Assembly (NCBI RefSeq): GCF_034190915.1
Contig: NW_026947506.1
Span: 36,827,748-36,891,747 of the forward strand
Direction: 5' to 3'
Source: Cavia porcellus
Taxonomy: Eukaryota; Chordata; Mammalia; Rodentia; Caviidae
Length of the DNA stretch: 64,000 nucleotides
Shown here: piece after piece, positions 1-11,865 of the stretch
Position numbering within the stretch: position 1 is the stretch's first letter
Layout of the letters: every line of letters begins with the position of its first letter
Position numbers and translations under genes: made by a program
Notes under the pieces: model-generated
Told to the model about the DNA's origin: nothing
What the model saw: the letters and a program-made list of their open reading frames with translations, nothing else
Databases searched by the model: none

Positions 1-378
1 TGTTTGTTTACCACCCACTAGAAAGCAGGGACTGAGAGTGCAGGCTTTTGTTTCATTGATGTGTCCCTAGTGACTAGAACCATGCTTACCAGATAGTAGG
101 CACTCATTTAAATGTGGTTTAAGTAGGAAAGAAAAACTGTTGTAATCCCTCAAATAGTGGTATGTGACTTTGTGTTTTTGAGAATACCACAGAATGCCTT
201 TTTTCAAGAGCCAAAAAGAAACAAATCTCTGTACTTGACCTCAGTATAATAGTGTTCTTCTTCTTTTCTGGCACAGGGCTCTTCGTTGGTGCTTGCTGAG
301 GAAAATTTGCAGTGAAATGCAGACAGCTATCAAAAACTGATGAGCAAATTGATTCTCTATAATTCAAAGATAAAACCC

Positions 379-500
379 CCCAGCTAGGCGTGGGGGTTTA
401 TCCCTGCCCTCCTAGCAGCTTGACAGGCCAAAGCAAGAAGATTGAAGGGTTGAGGCCGGCCTGGACAAGTTAGTGAGACCCCCCTCTCAAAATGAAACAT
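379..500 (+). repeat. B1-like SINE, diverged
   Basis: The block reads like a 7SL-derived B1 element: a diverged head, then 'ttgaggccggcctggacaagttagtgagacc' in outline, ending in CTCAAAATGAAA. It is an old copy in intron 3 of BAIAP2L1. Confidence 0.6.
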
Positions 501-1314
501 ACAAAAGGCTGAAGAGGCAGCTCCAAGGTAGGAAGAGTGCTTCCCAAGCAGGATGCAAAATAATTTACACCTTGAGCTATGTAAAAATAATGAATATAAA
601 AACTGAGTTTGATGTTTATTAGGTTCATTTTCCACTAAAGGTATAGTTCTTCAAAATGTAAAGCATGTCTTAATTTTCACTGTACTACAAAAGTGTTCAA
701 CTTCCCTGGACTCCTATGTCACTATAAAATATTAATGTAAGTGGGAAACTGGGAAGGACTAAGTAGAGAATAAAAAAATAAAATTATTTATCAGGATACA
801 TTACAGAGAAAAGAGAGTCACCAACAGCCATGCCGCACATCAGCCTCAGGACACCGAAGAGACAGGGATGGACACTCTGAACTCTGGAAGCCCAGCTCTT
901 CCTCATAAAGAGCATGCTGCTTCATGTGCCTCTTTTAGTCACCTGGTAATTTGTATTTTATGTTTGAACCCATGCTCCTAAAATATTAGTCAGCTTTTAA
1001 TGATTAAGGCCTCAGTCTTCATAATTTTACTTCATCTGAAATGAGACATACGAACACAGAAACTGGGGCCTGTCATGCAAAGTAACAAGACCCTAGTTTG
1101 TCTTCATTGATCATCTCCCATGATCTGCTCTATAATGCCTAAGTCCCAGGTAACTGGAGAGAGCCCCTGTTCAGGCAGCCAGAAAACCCTGGCACTTCGC
1201 CCTGCCCTGCTGCCCACTGGGATGTTGTACATGACATGCAGTTTCCCTTCCACCTCCACCACCCCCACGAAGGTGGAATGATTTCCTGTGCATCAGTGCT
1301 GCAAATTATACACA

Positions 1315-1502
1315 TCTAGTGCATGCATATAATCCCAGCACTCTGGGAGGCTCAGGGAGGATTGCAAGTTCGAGCCTAGACTGGCAATTTACCAATTTAT
1401 CAAGACCCTGGCTCAAAATGGACTGGGAATTTAGCTCAGCAGTGTAAGCAACTGCCTGGCAAGCACGAGGTTGTGTATTCAATCTCCTGTACCAAAACAA
1501 AC
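1315..1502 (+). repeat. B1-dID dimeric SINE
   Basis: A B1-like left half (cataatcccagcactctggg) is joined to an ID-like right half (tttagctcagcagtgtaag) that ends in a CAAAACAAA tail. This B1 plus deleted-ID dimer is known from non-muroid rodents and is one of the clues to the host group. Confidence 0.75.
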
Positions 1503-1995
1503 AAAATACAAAAAAGCTGGGGCTCCGTTCTGAGTTCAACCCTCAGTGCCAAAACAAATAGCAAAAACAAAACAAAACAAAATCCCAAAACTATGTATCC
1601 TAACCCCCTTCTCTATTCTGTAGATATCCCAAAGGTGAGTTCTAGGTTATAATGCTAGAAATGACGGCCATGGTTTCAAGAAAGCCCAGAGAGAACTGAT
1701 TCCTAGGATTTGAGCCCAATAGGCAGCCAGATACATTCATGTAATCAATCAGTAAACATTTCTAAACTAATCCCAAACTGTATCTGTTTCTCACAGTCTT
1801 TTCTTACCAAAAGTTTGCCACTGAGATGGGCAGGGATGTACATTTGTGATAACCCCCATCACCTCTCTTTCATTGAGTCCCTTCAGAGGGATACCTGATC
1901 CAGCTCAGCATCACTCCCAAAACTGCTGCAAGCACAGCTGCTCATAGCTCCTGTCCAGGTTTTCTCCAAGGGCTTTGCTTTTGTCACTTGGGCTG

Positions 1996-2168
1996 CAGGT
2001 CAAAACCAACAGTACTCTATCACTGCGCTATATCTCTAGCCAGCCAGCCAGCCATTATTTTGAGGCAGGGTCTCCCTAAGTTGCCTAAGTGGGCTTAAAC
2101 TTAAAATGCTCCTGCCTCAGTCTCCCAGAGCCCCAGGATTACAGGCCTGTGCCACCACTCTCAGCTTC
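1996..2168 (-). repeat. B1-dID dimeric SINE, diverged
   Basis: The reverse strand carries an ID-like half (ending near 2040 with GCTATATCTCTAGCC) next to a B1 half (GAGGCAGGGTCTCCCTAAG to GTGCCACCACTCTCAGC). The order is that of an antisense B1-dID dimer. Confidence 0.65.
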
Positions 2169-2959
2169 GAGGCCACTTTTAATACTGCACCAGCTTCTGG
2201 ACCCCTGCTTCTTCTTTCCACTGACTGTAAGGGACAACACCCAGGAAGTCTGAATCCTCTCACGTGGTCAGTCTTCCAGTTTTTATAGACTACTTTCGTG
2301 ATGTGCTCCTTGCATAGACACCCAATGGGGGTGTTTATGGGGTCTTATTTAAGAATGCAAAGTGACAAATTTAAAGGTAGGAACAAGAAGGGTGGTAGAA
2401 GAATGTGAAGCTCAAAGCTTGAGCTCTGTAAGGTAGGTAAATCCTCCACTATCCATATAATCAGTGTGTTTAAATTTAAACCCCAGCCTCACTCCTTTTA
2501 CAGGTTAAAACCACTTATATGACAACATTTCCATTTTTGTGTCCCTCAAATTGGAATAACACCTTTTCCTTCAGAGGGCTTTGGGGAGAATCGTGTAAGA
2601 CTCCTGACTTTTGTATTGCCATGAATGGGAGCAAACACATCCGCTGTGTTATGTATGCATCCTGAGACAGGGCCAATGAAAATCCTGTATGGGCGATGAA
2701 AGATTATGAAGCAGCTCAGGTTTCAGATTTCCTCCTTGTGAAAAGTTGAAGAGAACAAGGTAACAAGTAGATGTTAATGAAATTGCTGCTGGGCTGCCTG
2801 AACTTTTTTTGGAGCTGAGAAACATTTGTAAATTGCTGGTCCTACAGGTTTAAGTGCAGTGTGTACAGCCAGTCTTTTGAATGACTACAATGTCTATTTT
2901 AATATTTTTAGTATTAATTATTTAGGACATGCCACACTGGGAAGTTTTCCAAAGGGCTG

Positions 2960-3690
2960 TACTTATTTTTTTGGAGACAGAATACACATAGGTCACCAAC
3001 AGTAACATTTAGTACATTTACAAAATGTTACACAACCAACACCATGGTTCAGTCCCAAAATATTTCGCCACCCCAAATGAAACCCTATGCCCAGTAGGCA
3101 GCCATGTCTTATTTCTCTATCTCCCGTAAAACCTCTAAATCTACTTTCTGTCTCCATGGATTTGCTACCCTGGACATTGCAATATAAATGAAATAATTAC
3201 TATGTGGCTTTGTCATCTGCCATATTTTTAAGGATCAACCATGTTGTAGCATTTATCAGTACTTCATTATTTCTTTGTGGCTAAATAATATAGCACTCCA
3301 TTCTATGGATGAACCACATTTGTTTTTACAATCATTATTTGCTGGACATTTAGGCAGTTTCCATTTCTTGGTTATGAACAGATCTGCTATCAACATATGT
3401 GTTCTTAAGATTGTGTGTGGGCCTACGTTTTGGAATTGCTGGGTCATGTGGTAACACAAGGCTTACACGTTAAGGAACTGGCAAGCTGCTTTCCAATGCC
3501 TGCTCCATTACACATGCTCACCAGCTATGTACAAGGCTCCCAGTGCACTACGCCTTTGCCAGTCTGGCCATCATGTCTTAATTATAGCCACTTTGTTAGG
3601 GCAATGTGTTTATCTTCCTAGTTTTGATTTGTACTTTTCTACTGGCTAATGATGTTGTGCACCTTTTCATATGCTTGGCATCTTTGCTTT
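2960..3690 (-). mobile_element. Old L1 fragment (3' part), antisense
   Basis: This resembles the antisense of the 3' end of mammalian L1. It contains 'tggctaaataatatagcactcc', 'tggacatttaggcagtttcc' and 'ttggaattgctgggtcatgtgg' in the usual order for ORF2 3' end and 3' UTR. Frames are broken throughout. It lies in intron 3 of BAIAP2L1. Confidence 0.75.
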
Positions 3691-3699
3691 TAGTAATTT

Positions 3700-5210
3700 T
3701 CTTAAGTCATCTGGAACAGGAAAGAGTGTATAAAGTACATTTACTTCCAGTATCTGAAGACCAAAAAAATCTTTTAGGACCCTACCACCATTAATAAGAG
3801 ATCTACCTAAAGCCCTACCAGACCTGTCCATTTCCCTCCTGGCGCCACTGCATGGTGGGTATGTCTGGAATGGCCAGGCCAGGCTCTACACTCTTCATGA
3901 TTCCAACTACATCTGTCTTTGGGGACACCCCTTCTGCCCTTTACTTGGCTGGCACTGTCACAAGGACCATGTCCCTTTGTTTCTCCTGGTTTCTTATCAG
4001 AGCTACTTGTATTATCAGTATGCTGTAAACTCCCTTAACTTGTATATTACAACTGAGTTCTGAATCTTAATTTCAGACACAGTATAGAGCTAGGGACAGA
4101 ATAAGAAATCTACACCAACTTGCAAGGGAATGCAAGGAGCTCTGATGACCAAGGACAGTAGTAATAGGTAAGGCAGAGCCCGCTAGGTCCTCTGTACACT
4201 CTCCCTCTCCACCATGACAGGCCAGTCATCCTGTCCAGTGCTGTGGCCTCTCGCCAGGACCAGCTGTTCTTTAGCTGTGGCTGACAGCGTGAAAACGAGA
4301 GTACTACAACCCCCTCCCCATCTCGAGTTGCTAGGACATCTGACATTCTTTAAGGAGAAAAGGACCGATCTGACAAACTGTGAAAACTGAGTTTAAACAT
4401 GATAAGTTTCTGTTTGCATACTGCAAAAGTCAAAGATTCAGGGAATGGACAGGTATAATAAAGTATAATGAAAAGTGCGCAATGTTGCTGTAGATTTCTA
4501 TTAAGGTTGTGCCAAGCAATCTGAAAGCATTAAATGTTAGACTAATTCTGATCTGACTAGCTAACTTTTATGTGTATACTAGTTATTGCACAGCATGTAT
4601 ACACAGACATTTAAAGCCAAGGAGAGTACTTTTCGTATAACAACTTTGATAAAGATACGAATCCTACAGTCTCAGGAATTTATACTTACTTACACTAATA
4701 TGCCTATAAGATATATGGACTTGCATGGTTTATGGAAAATATAGACTTTGTAAGTTTCACATTTATAAATTATAAGCCTATCTTGCTTTACAATTTATAG
4801 CTGAGATCTTTTCTGCCTCAAAAGGAACAAAAACATTTGGGTAAGCAATAGCCATATAAAAATTGAGATAAGAAGAGTTCACTAAAAGGTCTCTAAGGCA
4901 CTTATCATGTGCGTGATTCCAGGAAAACTAAATTATTTTCTAAATCCCAATCTGAATTACAAACTAAAAAAAGAGCTGGGATAAAGGGTCATGCTACAAA
5001 TACTCCATAGTAAAAGCTGTATGATCTTCACTATGTCTGAAGAAAACATAAAACATAGACTTATCTTCGTATATTCTAAAAATATCAGAAACATGATGGT
5101 TTGCTACCTAACAAAATCTTTATTTTGCTGAGCTATAAGGGACAAGGGTAATAAGACAGGCATAAAATAAATCATGTCAGAAAAGCCTATGACATATAGA
5201 AACTTAACCT
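3700..5210. other. Intron 3 tract with no recognised element
   Basis: About 1.5 kb of mostly A+T-rich sequence in which I recognise no exon, SINE or RNA gene. A short open frame at 4110-4346 (minus) has no familiar motif and looks like chance. Confidence 0.5.
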
Positions 5211-5214
5211 GGCA

Positions 5215-5445
5215 CAGTACGTCACATGGCTGGCAGACTGCCTGGAATTAAATTAACTAGCTATTAATGGCTGGGTGACCTCAGGAGTCTCCTTGAACCC
5301 CAGCTTCCACAACTGAAAAATGGAAGTATTAATAGCATACCACATAGGTCTGTCATGAAAACTCCAAGAATAAAGTGATAATATTAATTCCTGCTTAGGA
5401 CAGCACCTAACATAAAGCAGGGACTGTTAATAAATAAAATGAATC
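5215..5445 (+). repeat. MIR-like SINE
   Basis: It follows the MIR layout: a 'gctgggtgacctcaggagtctccttgaacc' type core, an AAAATGGAAG stretch, and AGCACCTAACATAAAGCAGG near the end. The copy is diverged, as expected for this ancient family. Confidence 0.6.
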
Positions 5446-5504
5446 CCCTATTGTTTTTCTCCTGCTTTCATGGGAAGATTTTCATCTTTCCAAAGTGTGC
5501 CTTA

Positions 5505-5605
5505 AGCCAGGCATGGTGTGCATGTCTATAATCCCAGCACTCAGGGGTCTGAGGCAAGAGAACTGCGAGTTCAAAACCAGATAGTGAGACCCTGTCTAAA
5601 AAAAC
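5505..5605 (+). repeat. B1-like SINE
   Basis: It starts AAGCCAGGCATGGTGTGCAT, carries ATAATCCCAGCACTCAGG and ends GTGAGACCCTGTCTAAAAAA. These are typical B1 signatures in forward orientation. Confidence 0.8.
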
Positions 5606-5644
5606 AAAAGAGTGAGCCTTATATGTAACTAAAAGATCAAGTAA

Positions 5645-5668
5645 TTTTGGTCAAAATTTTGACCAAAA
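5645..5668. repeat. 24-bp perfect palindrome
   Basis: The 24 bases are self-complementary about an axis between 5656 and 5657, built on the half-site TTTTGGTCAAAA. Part of the half-site (AATTTTGGTC) recurs just downstream at 5671-5680. Confidence 0.85.
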
Positions 5669-5820
5669 GTAATTTTGGTCAATAATAACTGTTTTGGCTC
5701 AGTAGCACTCTCATTGAGGCTGGTTTGAATTCTTTAGTGGGGGGATACCTTAGGGATGTATTTGCAATGTTTTCATGAATTAGTAACATATCTTTAAAAA
5801 TCTTTCAGTATTTTTGGTGT

Positions 5821-5884
5821 CCCCCCCCCCCCCCGTTTTTTAAGACCAAAGACTGGATTTTGAGACCAAAGACTGGATTTTGAG
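5821..5884. repeat. Poly-C run and 20-bp tandem duplication
   Basis: A run of C at 5821-5834 is followed by two exact tandem copies of a 20-bp unit (about 5843-5884) containing GACCAAAGACTGGATTTTGA. Confidence 0.85.
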
Positions 5885-5898
5885 TATCACCAAAATAG

Positions 5899-5990
5899 CT
5901 TTTTTCTTTTTTTTTGGTATCAGAGACCAAACTCACAACCTTGCACTTGCAAAGCAGGTGCTTATCCTGCTGAGCTAAGTCCCTGGCCCC
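5899..5990 (-). repeat. ID-type SINE
   Basis: An antisense tRNA-derived ID element. A T-rich tail leads into TATCAGAGACCAAACTCAC and ends at TGAGCTAAGTCCCTGGCCCC. It lies just upstream of the old HAL1 copy. Confidence 0.75.
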
Positions 5991-6377
5991 TTAATAGTAT
6001 TTTTTTTGGAGACTTGCTGGGAAGATGGTGAATTGATAGGTAGCAGGGTAAAGAGCATCTCTGAAAAAAACAACTCAGACGCTAGATTTAACACCATGAA
6101 GGCCAGATGAAAAGAGAGGGATTCTCACGACCCAGGAAGAAACTGAGGAAAAAGAAAAAGAAAAAGAAAGGAAGGAAGGAAAAACATGGACCAAAGGCTG
6201 GAATCAGACGCACTCTCACTGGAACCAGTTCCACGCTGTGCTGGGCATGCCTTGGAGTCATGTCGTGCTGAAGTCACAGTAGTGCAGAAATTGGGAATTG
6301 GTGAGCCCAAGACCCTTGGTGGGAGGATGCAGCACAACCAACGTGGAGAGCTGCATTAATCCATGGTGAGTGCTAGG

Positions 6378-6459
6378 TTTTATCGGTACCGGGGATTGAA
6401 CCCACGACTGCCTGCTTGCAAGGCATGCGCTTATGCCGCCGAGCTAAATCTCCAGTTCC
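6378..6459 (-). repeat. ID-type SINE with TATCGGTACC tail
   Basis: Antisense ID element: TATCGGTACCGGGGATTGAA, then the complement of the B and A boxes, ending GAGCTAAATCTCCAG. It is inserted in the 5' UTR of the old HAL1 copy and is therefore younger than it. Confidence 0.85.
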
Positions 6460-7019
6460 AAGTCGGCTGGATGACATACTGGAGTTGGGCAGGATGGGCC
6501 TGCACCTGGAACCGCAGTGGTGTTAGTCGGCTGCTCCTGACCCAAAGAGGACTGGTGGGATCCGTGTGGGCTAGGTCACACCCTTGGTTAGGACCCAGGA
6601 CAAATAGCCAAGGACAAAACTGTCCGGAACCTATGAGTCCGCACAGCACAGACTAACATGCTGAAGGCACTTGCTGGTTGACTGGCTCAGAGAGGAGGGG
6701 CCAGCCCACATTGCCCTGCTTACATCTCACACACAGTAAAGTAGAGAGGGCAGCAATCCCCAAGCCAGCATGCTTCAGAAAAACTGAAGGAATACAGAAA
6801 GGTCCTGAGACCTCCACCACACACCTGTCTGAAAGAAATCAGAAACATGACAAGAGAAAAAAACAAGAAAAAGCCTCCAGCCACTGACCCAGGGAAAGTA
6901 AGTCCAGGAGGGGTAAATAGAGGAGAGATCCAGGGCAACAATCATACAATATAGGATAGGGCATCAGCCGACATAAAGAAATACCTTCATGACCTCATAT
7001 ACAAACTTAAAACTTAAAT

Positions 7020-7625
7020 TCCAATTCAAGTGAGGCAAGATATAAAGAGATTAATAAAAGAAATGTTAAGCCCCTCTCAAGAAGACAAAGATGGAAGAAT
7101 GGAGGAACACAGAAAAAGGAGAAAAACCTTTGATGAAGAATATAAATAAAATCTAGAATACATGAAACAGATTCAAAGAAATTACCACAAAATTAAAAAC
7201 TGGCAAAGTTTTTTTTTTTTTTTTTTTTTTTTACTTTTTATCGGTACCAGGGATCAAACTCACGACCGCCTGCTTGCAAGGCAAGTGCTTATGCCGCTGA
7301 GCTAAATTCCCAGCCCTTGGCAAAATTCTTTGACAGAAACTAAAGTTAAACTTTCAAAACTTGAAGACAGATTTGCAATGTGTGATCGTGAAAGAAAAGA
7401 GCTCTTAAAAATAACAAGGAACCAAGAAGTAACAATACAAAGGCTAAAAGACGACAAAAGGATTTATAACTTAAGAATAAAAAAACGTGAGCAAAGAAGC
7501 AAGAGCAAACACAAATGAATACAAAGGCTATTTACAGAAATAATTAAGGAAAACTTCCAAGCATAGGAAAAGGAAATGACATTCAAATATGAAGCATATA
7601 GAACTCCAGCCAGCTACAACCAAAA
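7020..7625 (+). pseudogene. HAL1/L1 ORF1 remnant, interrupted
   Basis: The clearest stretch (7330-7518) aligns with residues about 112-162 of the intact ORF1p at 37622-38617: ETKVKLSKLEDR matches ETKDRLSELEGR, and DDKRIYNLRIK matches DDKRIHNLRIK. Flanking DNA continues the match: upstream CAGATTCAAAGAAATTACCA, downstream AGAACTCCAGCCAGCTACAA. The reading frame is broken by stops and by the SINE at 7208-7317. The region corresponding to the RATPRHII motif and the C-terminal domain is not found. This gene can no longer make ORF1p. Confidence 0.8.
7208..7317 (-). repeat. ID-type SINE with short TSD
   Basis: A long T run leads into TTTTTATCGGTACCAGGGATC and ends GAGCTAAATTCCCAGCCC. The bases TGGCAAA occur at 7201-7207 and again at 7318-7324 as a target duplication. 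It interrupts the ORF1 remnant. Confidence 0.85.
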
Positions 7626-7710
7626 CAGATCTACATATAATAATGTATATTATATACATTACAGCATATAAGGTATTATATACATAATGTATACATATAC
7701 GTATACATAT
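7621..7710. repeat. AT-rich, palindromic TATA/CATA tract
   Basis: Alternating TATATA, TACATA and GTATACATATACGTATACAT stretches with much local self-complementarity. It replaces the point where ORF1 homology stops in the old HAL1 copy. Confidence 0.7.
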
Positions 7711-9411
7711 AAGTCTCAACGAAAACCTTGAGGCTTTAGTAGGTAAAGGAATACAGCTCAAGATCAAACTCAGGGGTTAAAAAGGTTCAGAACAACTTAG
7801 GTAGTTTGCGGGTTGCCCCTCCTAATCTAAAAACTAAAGGAGTTGGTGGGACCCAAAGTGCACAAAGCATCCTGTGAAAGTGAAAGGGGAGGAATTGTCT
7901 AAAAACGGAAGGCAGAGGACATTGTGAATAGTGTATTAGGATTTAAAATCCACATTAGTATTATCCCTCTTTTCAGTTTGATTTTATTCTGTTCCAGTCT
8001 GTCTACTTGTACTAGATTTGAGGGCACAGCCAGCTATCCTCAAAATAGCAATATATACTATGGTAACTATCCTTAATTTCCTATTAACTTAAACTCAAGC
8101 CCTGTATTACTTACACTGTCTTACTATGACCGATCTTATTTGAATCTGGTTTGTTAGATCGCTGTTTTATCTTGACTGATTTTATTCAAATCTGGTATGC
8201 TTGATAGTATCAAGTAAAGGCAACTACTCTGAAGACGACAAGATACAATAGGATGCTCATTTGATTATTAACTGCTTTTGAAGTCCTATAATGTCTCCAA
8301 TGTTTTGTTTTTATTAATATTGCTATGTAGTGCTAGTTCAATTATATTATGGCTAATGAAATAGACAATTCTATTGAAAACAACAAGAGACATCATAGTA
8401 TATACTGTAGATCACCTAGTGTTGTGGTTTTATATGTCTTTTTTATTTCATGTTTATCTAGGAATTTATTTTATTGTCTTGTTTTGATTTGTTTTTCCCT
8501 CTAATACAGAAAGGCTAGAGATTCACACATGTGTAGAACTTCTAAACAGTCCACAAGAATAGATTCTATAATGTACAATGTAATAAACAGATACATGAAG
8601 AAAATGAGACACTGAGATACCCAGTGCTACTTGCAAGTGTCATGATATAAAATCTAGCAATACTATTATTCTCTGTCCAGAGTGATATTAGTTTGTTTTC
8701 TTCTGTTTAATTTCAACATACGTAAGGATATGGACAGCTATTTTGAAGAGAACAAGAGACACTATGGCAGTCATTGTTGACTTCCCTATTGTCTGGTCTT
8801 GAAGACCTAAAATGTCTTCATCAACCTGTTCTGATTAGTTTAGTACTACTTGGTCAGTGAAGGTATGGACAACTATTTGGAAGAAAACAAGACACAATAT
8901 GATAGTGGTCTTGCTTTGAAAACTGTGTCTGTTAAATTGTTTTCTTAGGACCTATTTTGTTCTGTTTAATTTTTCGCTCTTTAAAATAAAAATATAGCAT
9001 TTTTTTCAAGTTGCATGACCTGTAAACATTCTATCAACACCAATACCTGCAATGTTCCAGGTTCCCTGATAAAATCTATTTTGTGCCCAATTCAGAAAAC
9101 TAACCCAGCAATTAAATAAATGTTTCAAAATAATGGAATAGCCAACAAAACTGGAACAAAGTAAAACCCTAAATTTCTGTAACAGTAAGCTGTAAGGAGC
9201 TCAAAGCAGATTTATAAACGCCTCAAAGAAAGTCTCATTTTTTGAGAAAGGAGAATAATCTTTATGAAAAATCTAACTCAAACATTCTTCTAAATATTTT
9301 GTCAAAACATTTTCCCTTGACCATTTCTATTTTCTCTTTCAACTTTTCAATATTTTCTAAGTCTTAACAATAAACACTGGTTGATTTAAGGACAAAACTG
9401 GAAATTTAACA

Positions 9412-9535
9412 TGGCATGCTAAGTATGCCTATAATCCCAGCAGTCAGGAGGCTGAGACAGAAAAATCACTGTTTGAGGCCATCCTGGGACACATAAACAC
9501 GTGTACTACATAATGAGACTCTGCCTCAAAAGAAC
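9412..9535 (+). repeat. B1-like SINE
   Basis: CATGGCATGCTAAGTATGCC opens the element, CCTATAATCCCAGCAGTCAGG follows in outline, and GAGACTCTGCCTCAAAAG closes it before an A-rich AAAACAAAAC tail. Confidence 0.75.
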
Positions 9536-9944
9536 AAAACAAAACAAAGCAAAGCAAAACCCCTGGAAGTTTACTCAAATCACAGTGTTTCCTCTTTTAA
9601 ATGAGTACTGCCAGGTCAGTACAGTGTGCTGGCCCAAGCTGAGCTGTGTATAAATGGGAAAGATTTGTGAGACAGTCTGACAACATCAAAAGACACATGA
9701 ATTCTATCTAGTAAACTTTTTATCAACAGAACACAGTTGTAAAAATGTTTAGTCAGATCCTGTCCACAAAGCTCTGGGTTTTGGCTGGTTGGTTGGCTGG
9801 TCCCTGCAATAAGTGGTTAAGGACTTCAGTTTCTTATACAACTGTGATGATTAGAATCATGCTGTGAAATGTCTGTTAAATTCAGGTACTTGAATGGGCG
9901 TTACTAAGAAACTTTTTTCTTTGGAGAAAAAGATCTCAAACCCT

Positions 9945-10185
9945 TCACATGACCACTCATATTTAAGGTCTTCCACCATTCAGGTAAAGGTCTGTAAAAG
10001 GCCAGATTGTAAACATTTTAGGTTCTATAGGCCAAACTTCTGTACTGCAACCACTCACCTTTGCCACTGTAGCCTGAATGCAGCCACAGATAATATATGA
10101 AAAAATGGGTGTAGTCATGTTCCAATAAAACTATTTAGAAATAAGAGCTGACCAGCCTCTGGCTATAGTTTGGTTACCCCTGTAG
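9945..10185 (-). mobile_element. Non-autonomous DNA transposon remnant (hAT/MER type)
   Basis: The stretch with 'aaaggccagattgtaaacatttta', 'ataggccaaacttctgt' and 'gttccaataaaactatttag', ending TATAGTTTGGTTACCCCTG, matches a common ancient mammalian MER element whose sense strand begins CAGGGGTCGGCAAACTA. I recognise the type, not the exact family. Confidence 0.55.
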
Positions 10186-10414
10186 TTAAGATATGATTGA
10201 TAAAATATGATACTTTTGTAAAATGAATTTGAAAGAGACTTAAAGCACATATCATTATCTTCAAGTAAATGAGAACATTAACTTAAAAGAGGCCAGAACT
10301 TGCTATTTTGCAAAATCATCAATTTTTATATTCATTTCAAGTATAATTGAAAAAAGAGACAGTTTCCGAACATTTTCTATAACTGAATACTTTATAACCA
10401 ATCTTTTTTTAAAC

Positions 10415-10552
10415 TTTATTTTATTTATTTATTTTTGAGGTAGGATCTTGCTATGTGATTCAGGTTGGCCTTGACCCATGTACTCCAAGCTGGTCTCAGA
10501 CTCAGCCTCCTGAGTGCTGGGATTACAGGCATGAGCACCATGCCTGGCTCAA
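10415..10552 (-). repeat. B1-like SINE
   Basis: Antisense B1: TTTTTGAGGTAGGATCTTGC near the start, CCTGAGTGCTGGGATTACAG in the middle, and CACCATGCCTGGCTC at the end. Confidence 0.85.
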
Positions 10553-10823
10553 CCTTTTATTTTTAAGAAAAAATTATAAAAAATAAGAAGGAAAAACAGA
10601 AAAAAAGAATTGCGGTCCTGGGATAATAAAATGTATGCCTGGGAGAATAACAGGTAACTTAAGTTTGTCACTATTACATTTTAGACAATTGTAGCAACTT
10701 TCAAACTCTGTATATTTATATTACTGTGCTTATATCCTTGTAGGAAATAAATTACATTACTTATCAAGGAACCATAGAAGCTCTCCTAGTGAATATTATT
10801 TTTCCTTTTCATTTCTGGGTGGG

Positions 10824-10944
10824 TTTTTTTTTTTTTTTTTTTTTTTTTTTGGTCTTTTTCATTTTTATCGGTACCAGGGATTGAACTCACAACCGCCTGC
10901 TTGCAAGGCAGGTGCTTATGCCGCTGAGCTAAATCCCCAGCTCC
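10824..10944 (-). repeat. ID-type SINE, fairly intact
   Basis: A long T run, then GGTCTTTTTCATTTTTATCG, the GGTACC block, and a near-complete tRNA-like body ending GAGCTAAATCCCCAGC. Diverged TSDs of the form TTCTGRGTGG flank it. Confidence 0.85.
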
Positions 10945-11360
10945 TTCTGAGTGGTTTTCAATAGCACAACTTCTTTACTACCCATAGATGGAAGGGAACA
11001 AAAAGGTGATTTAAAACCCTCAGAGAAAGAATCCTTCATGAATGAGACCTAAGAGACCCAATAATAGCATCAATAGGATTAGACCCTTAAGAACTTCAAA
11101 TGACGTAAATTACTACCTAAATGATGAGGACAAAAATCAAAATTTTATCAAAAACCAACTTGCAAACTCAGTGAGAAAAAGATAAGTGAATTTAAAATGG
11201 GCAAAAAATCTGAACAGACCTTGCTCCACAGCTGATATATGAATGACCAGAACACAAGAACATGCTCGATATAGTCACAAGAGAAATGAGAACGAAAACC
11301 AAAATGAGATACTACTTCACACTGACCTGGAGAGCTACAACAAAAAACCAAAATAAATGT

Positions 11361-11450
11361 GAAAAACGGCTGGGGACGTAGGTCCATGGTATAGCACTTG
11401 CCGGGCATTTGCAAAGCCCTGGGTTCAATCCCCAGAACCATGAAACAAAA
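11361..11450 (+). repeat. ID-type SINE inside old L1
   Basis: GGCTGGGGACGTAGGTCCAT opens a diverged A-box half. CCTGGGTTCAATCCCCAG is a good B box, followed by a short A-rich tail. L1 sequence continues on both sides. Confidence 0.8.
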
Positions 11451-11865
11451 CTTTAGACACTAACAAGTGCTGGCTAGGTTTTGAAAACTGAAACTGTCAT
11501 ACACTGCTGATGGGAATACAAAATAGCACATTTTATTCAGACAGATCTTCCAAAGATTCAATTTTGAATTACTATAGGAGTCACTCTTAAACATATAACC
11601 AAGGGAAGGAAAAATGTGTGTACACAAAATTTGTACATAAACGTTCACAGCATTATTTCTAATAGCTAAAAAGTGAAAACAACCCAAATGTCCGTCAGCT
11701 AGTAAATGAATAAATATGTTGAAATCTATGCAGGCTGTGTATCTTCTACCTGAAATGCTTGCCATCAGAAGTGTTCTGGATTCCAAATTTTGTAATATTT
11801 GCAAATACATAATGGGGTATCTTGGGGATATCTAAATATGATTATGTTTCATAAATACCTTTTGG

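Larger units (their letters stand above)
6008..8993 (+). mobile_element. Old full-length HAL1-like (half-L1) element
   Basis: This is a decayed relative of the intact element at 36897-40006. The 5' end GGGAAGATGGTG... matches the start of the young copy, an ORF1 remnant lies at about 7020-7625, and the 3' region (7900-8993) shares long stretches such as AATGTCTCCAATGTTTTG. An imperfect target-site duplication, atagYat plus a T run, flanks it at 5994-6007 and 8994-9006, so both ends are original. No ORF2 sequence is present. The C-terminal part of ORF1 is missing and an AT-rich tract lies near the break. Two ID SINEs inserted later. It sits in sense orientation opposite to BAIAP2L1, in intron 3. 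Confidence 0.8.

Noticed and set aside
6363..6656. 97-codon frame and its antisense 72-codon frame
   Set aside because: They run through an ID SINE and the old HAL1 5' UTR. No coding support exists.
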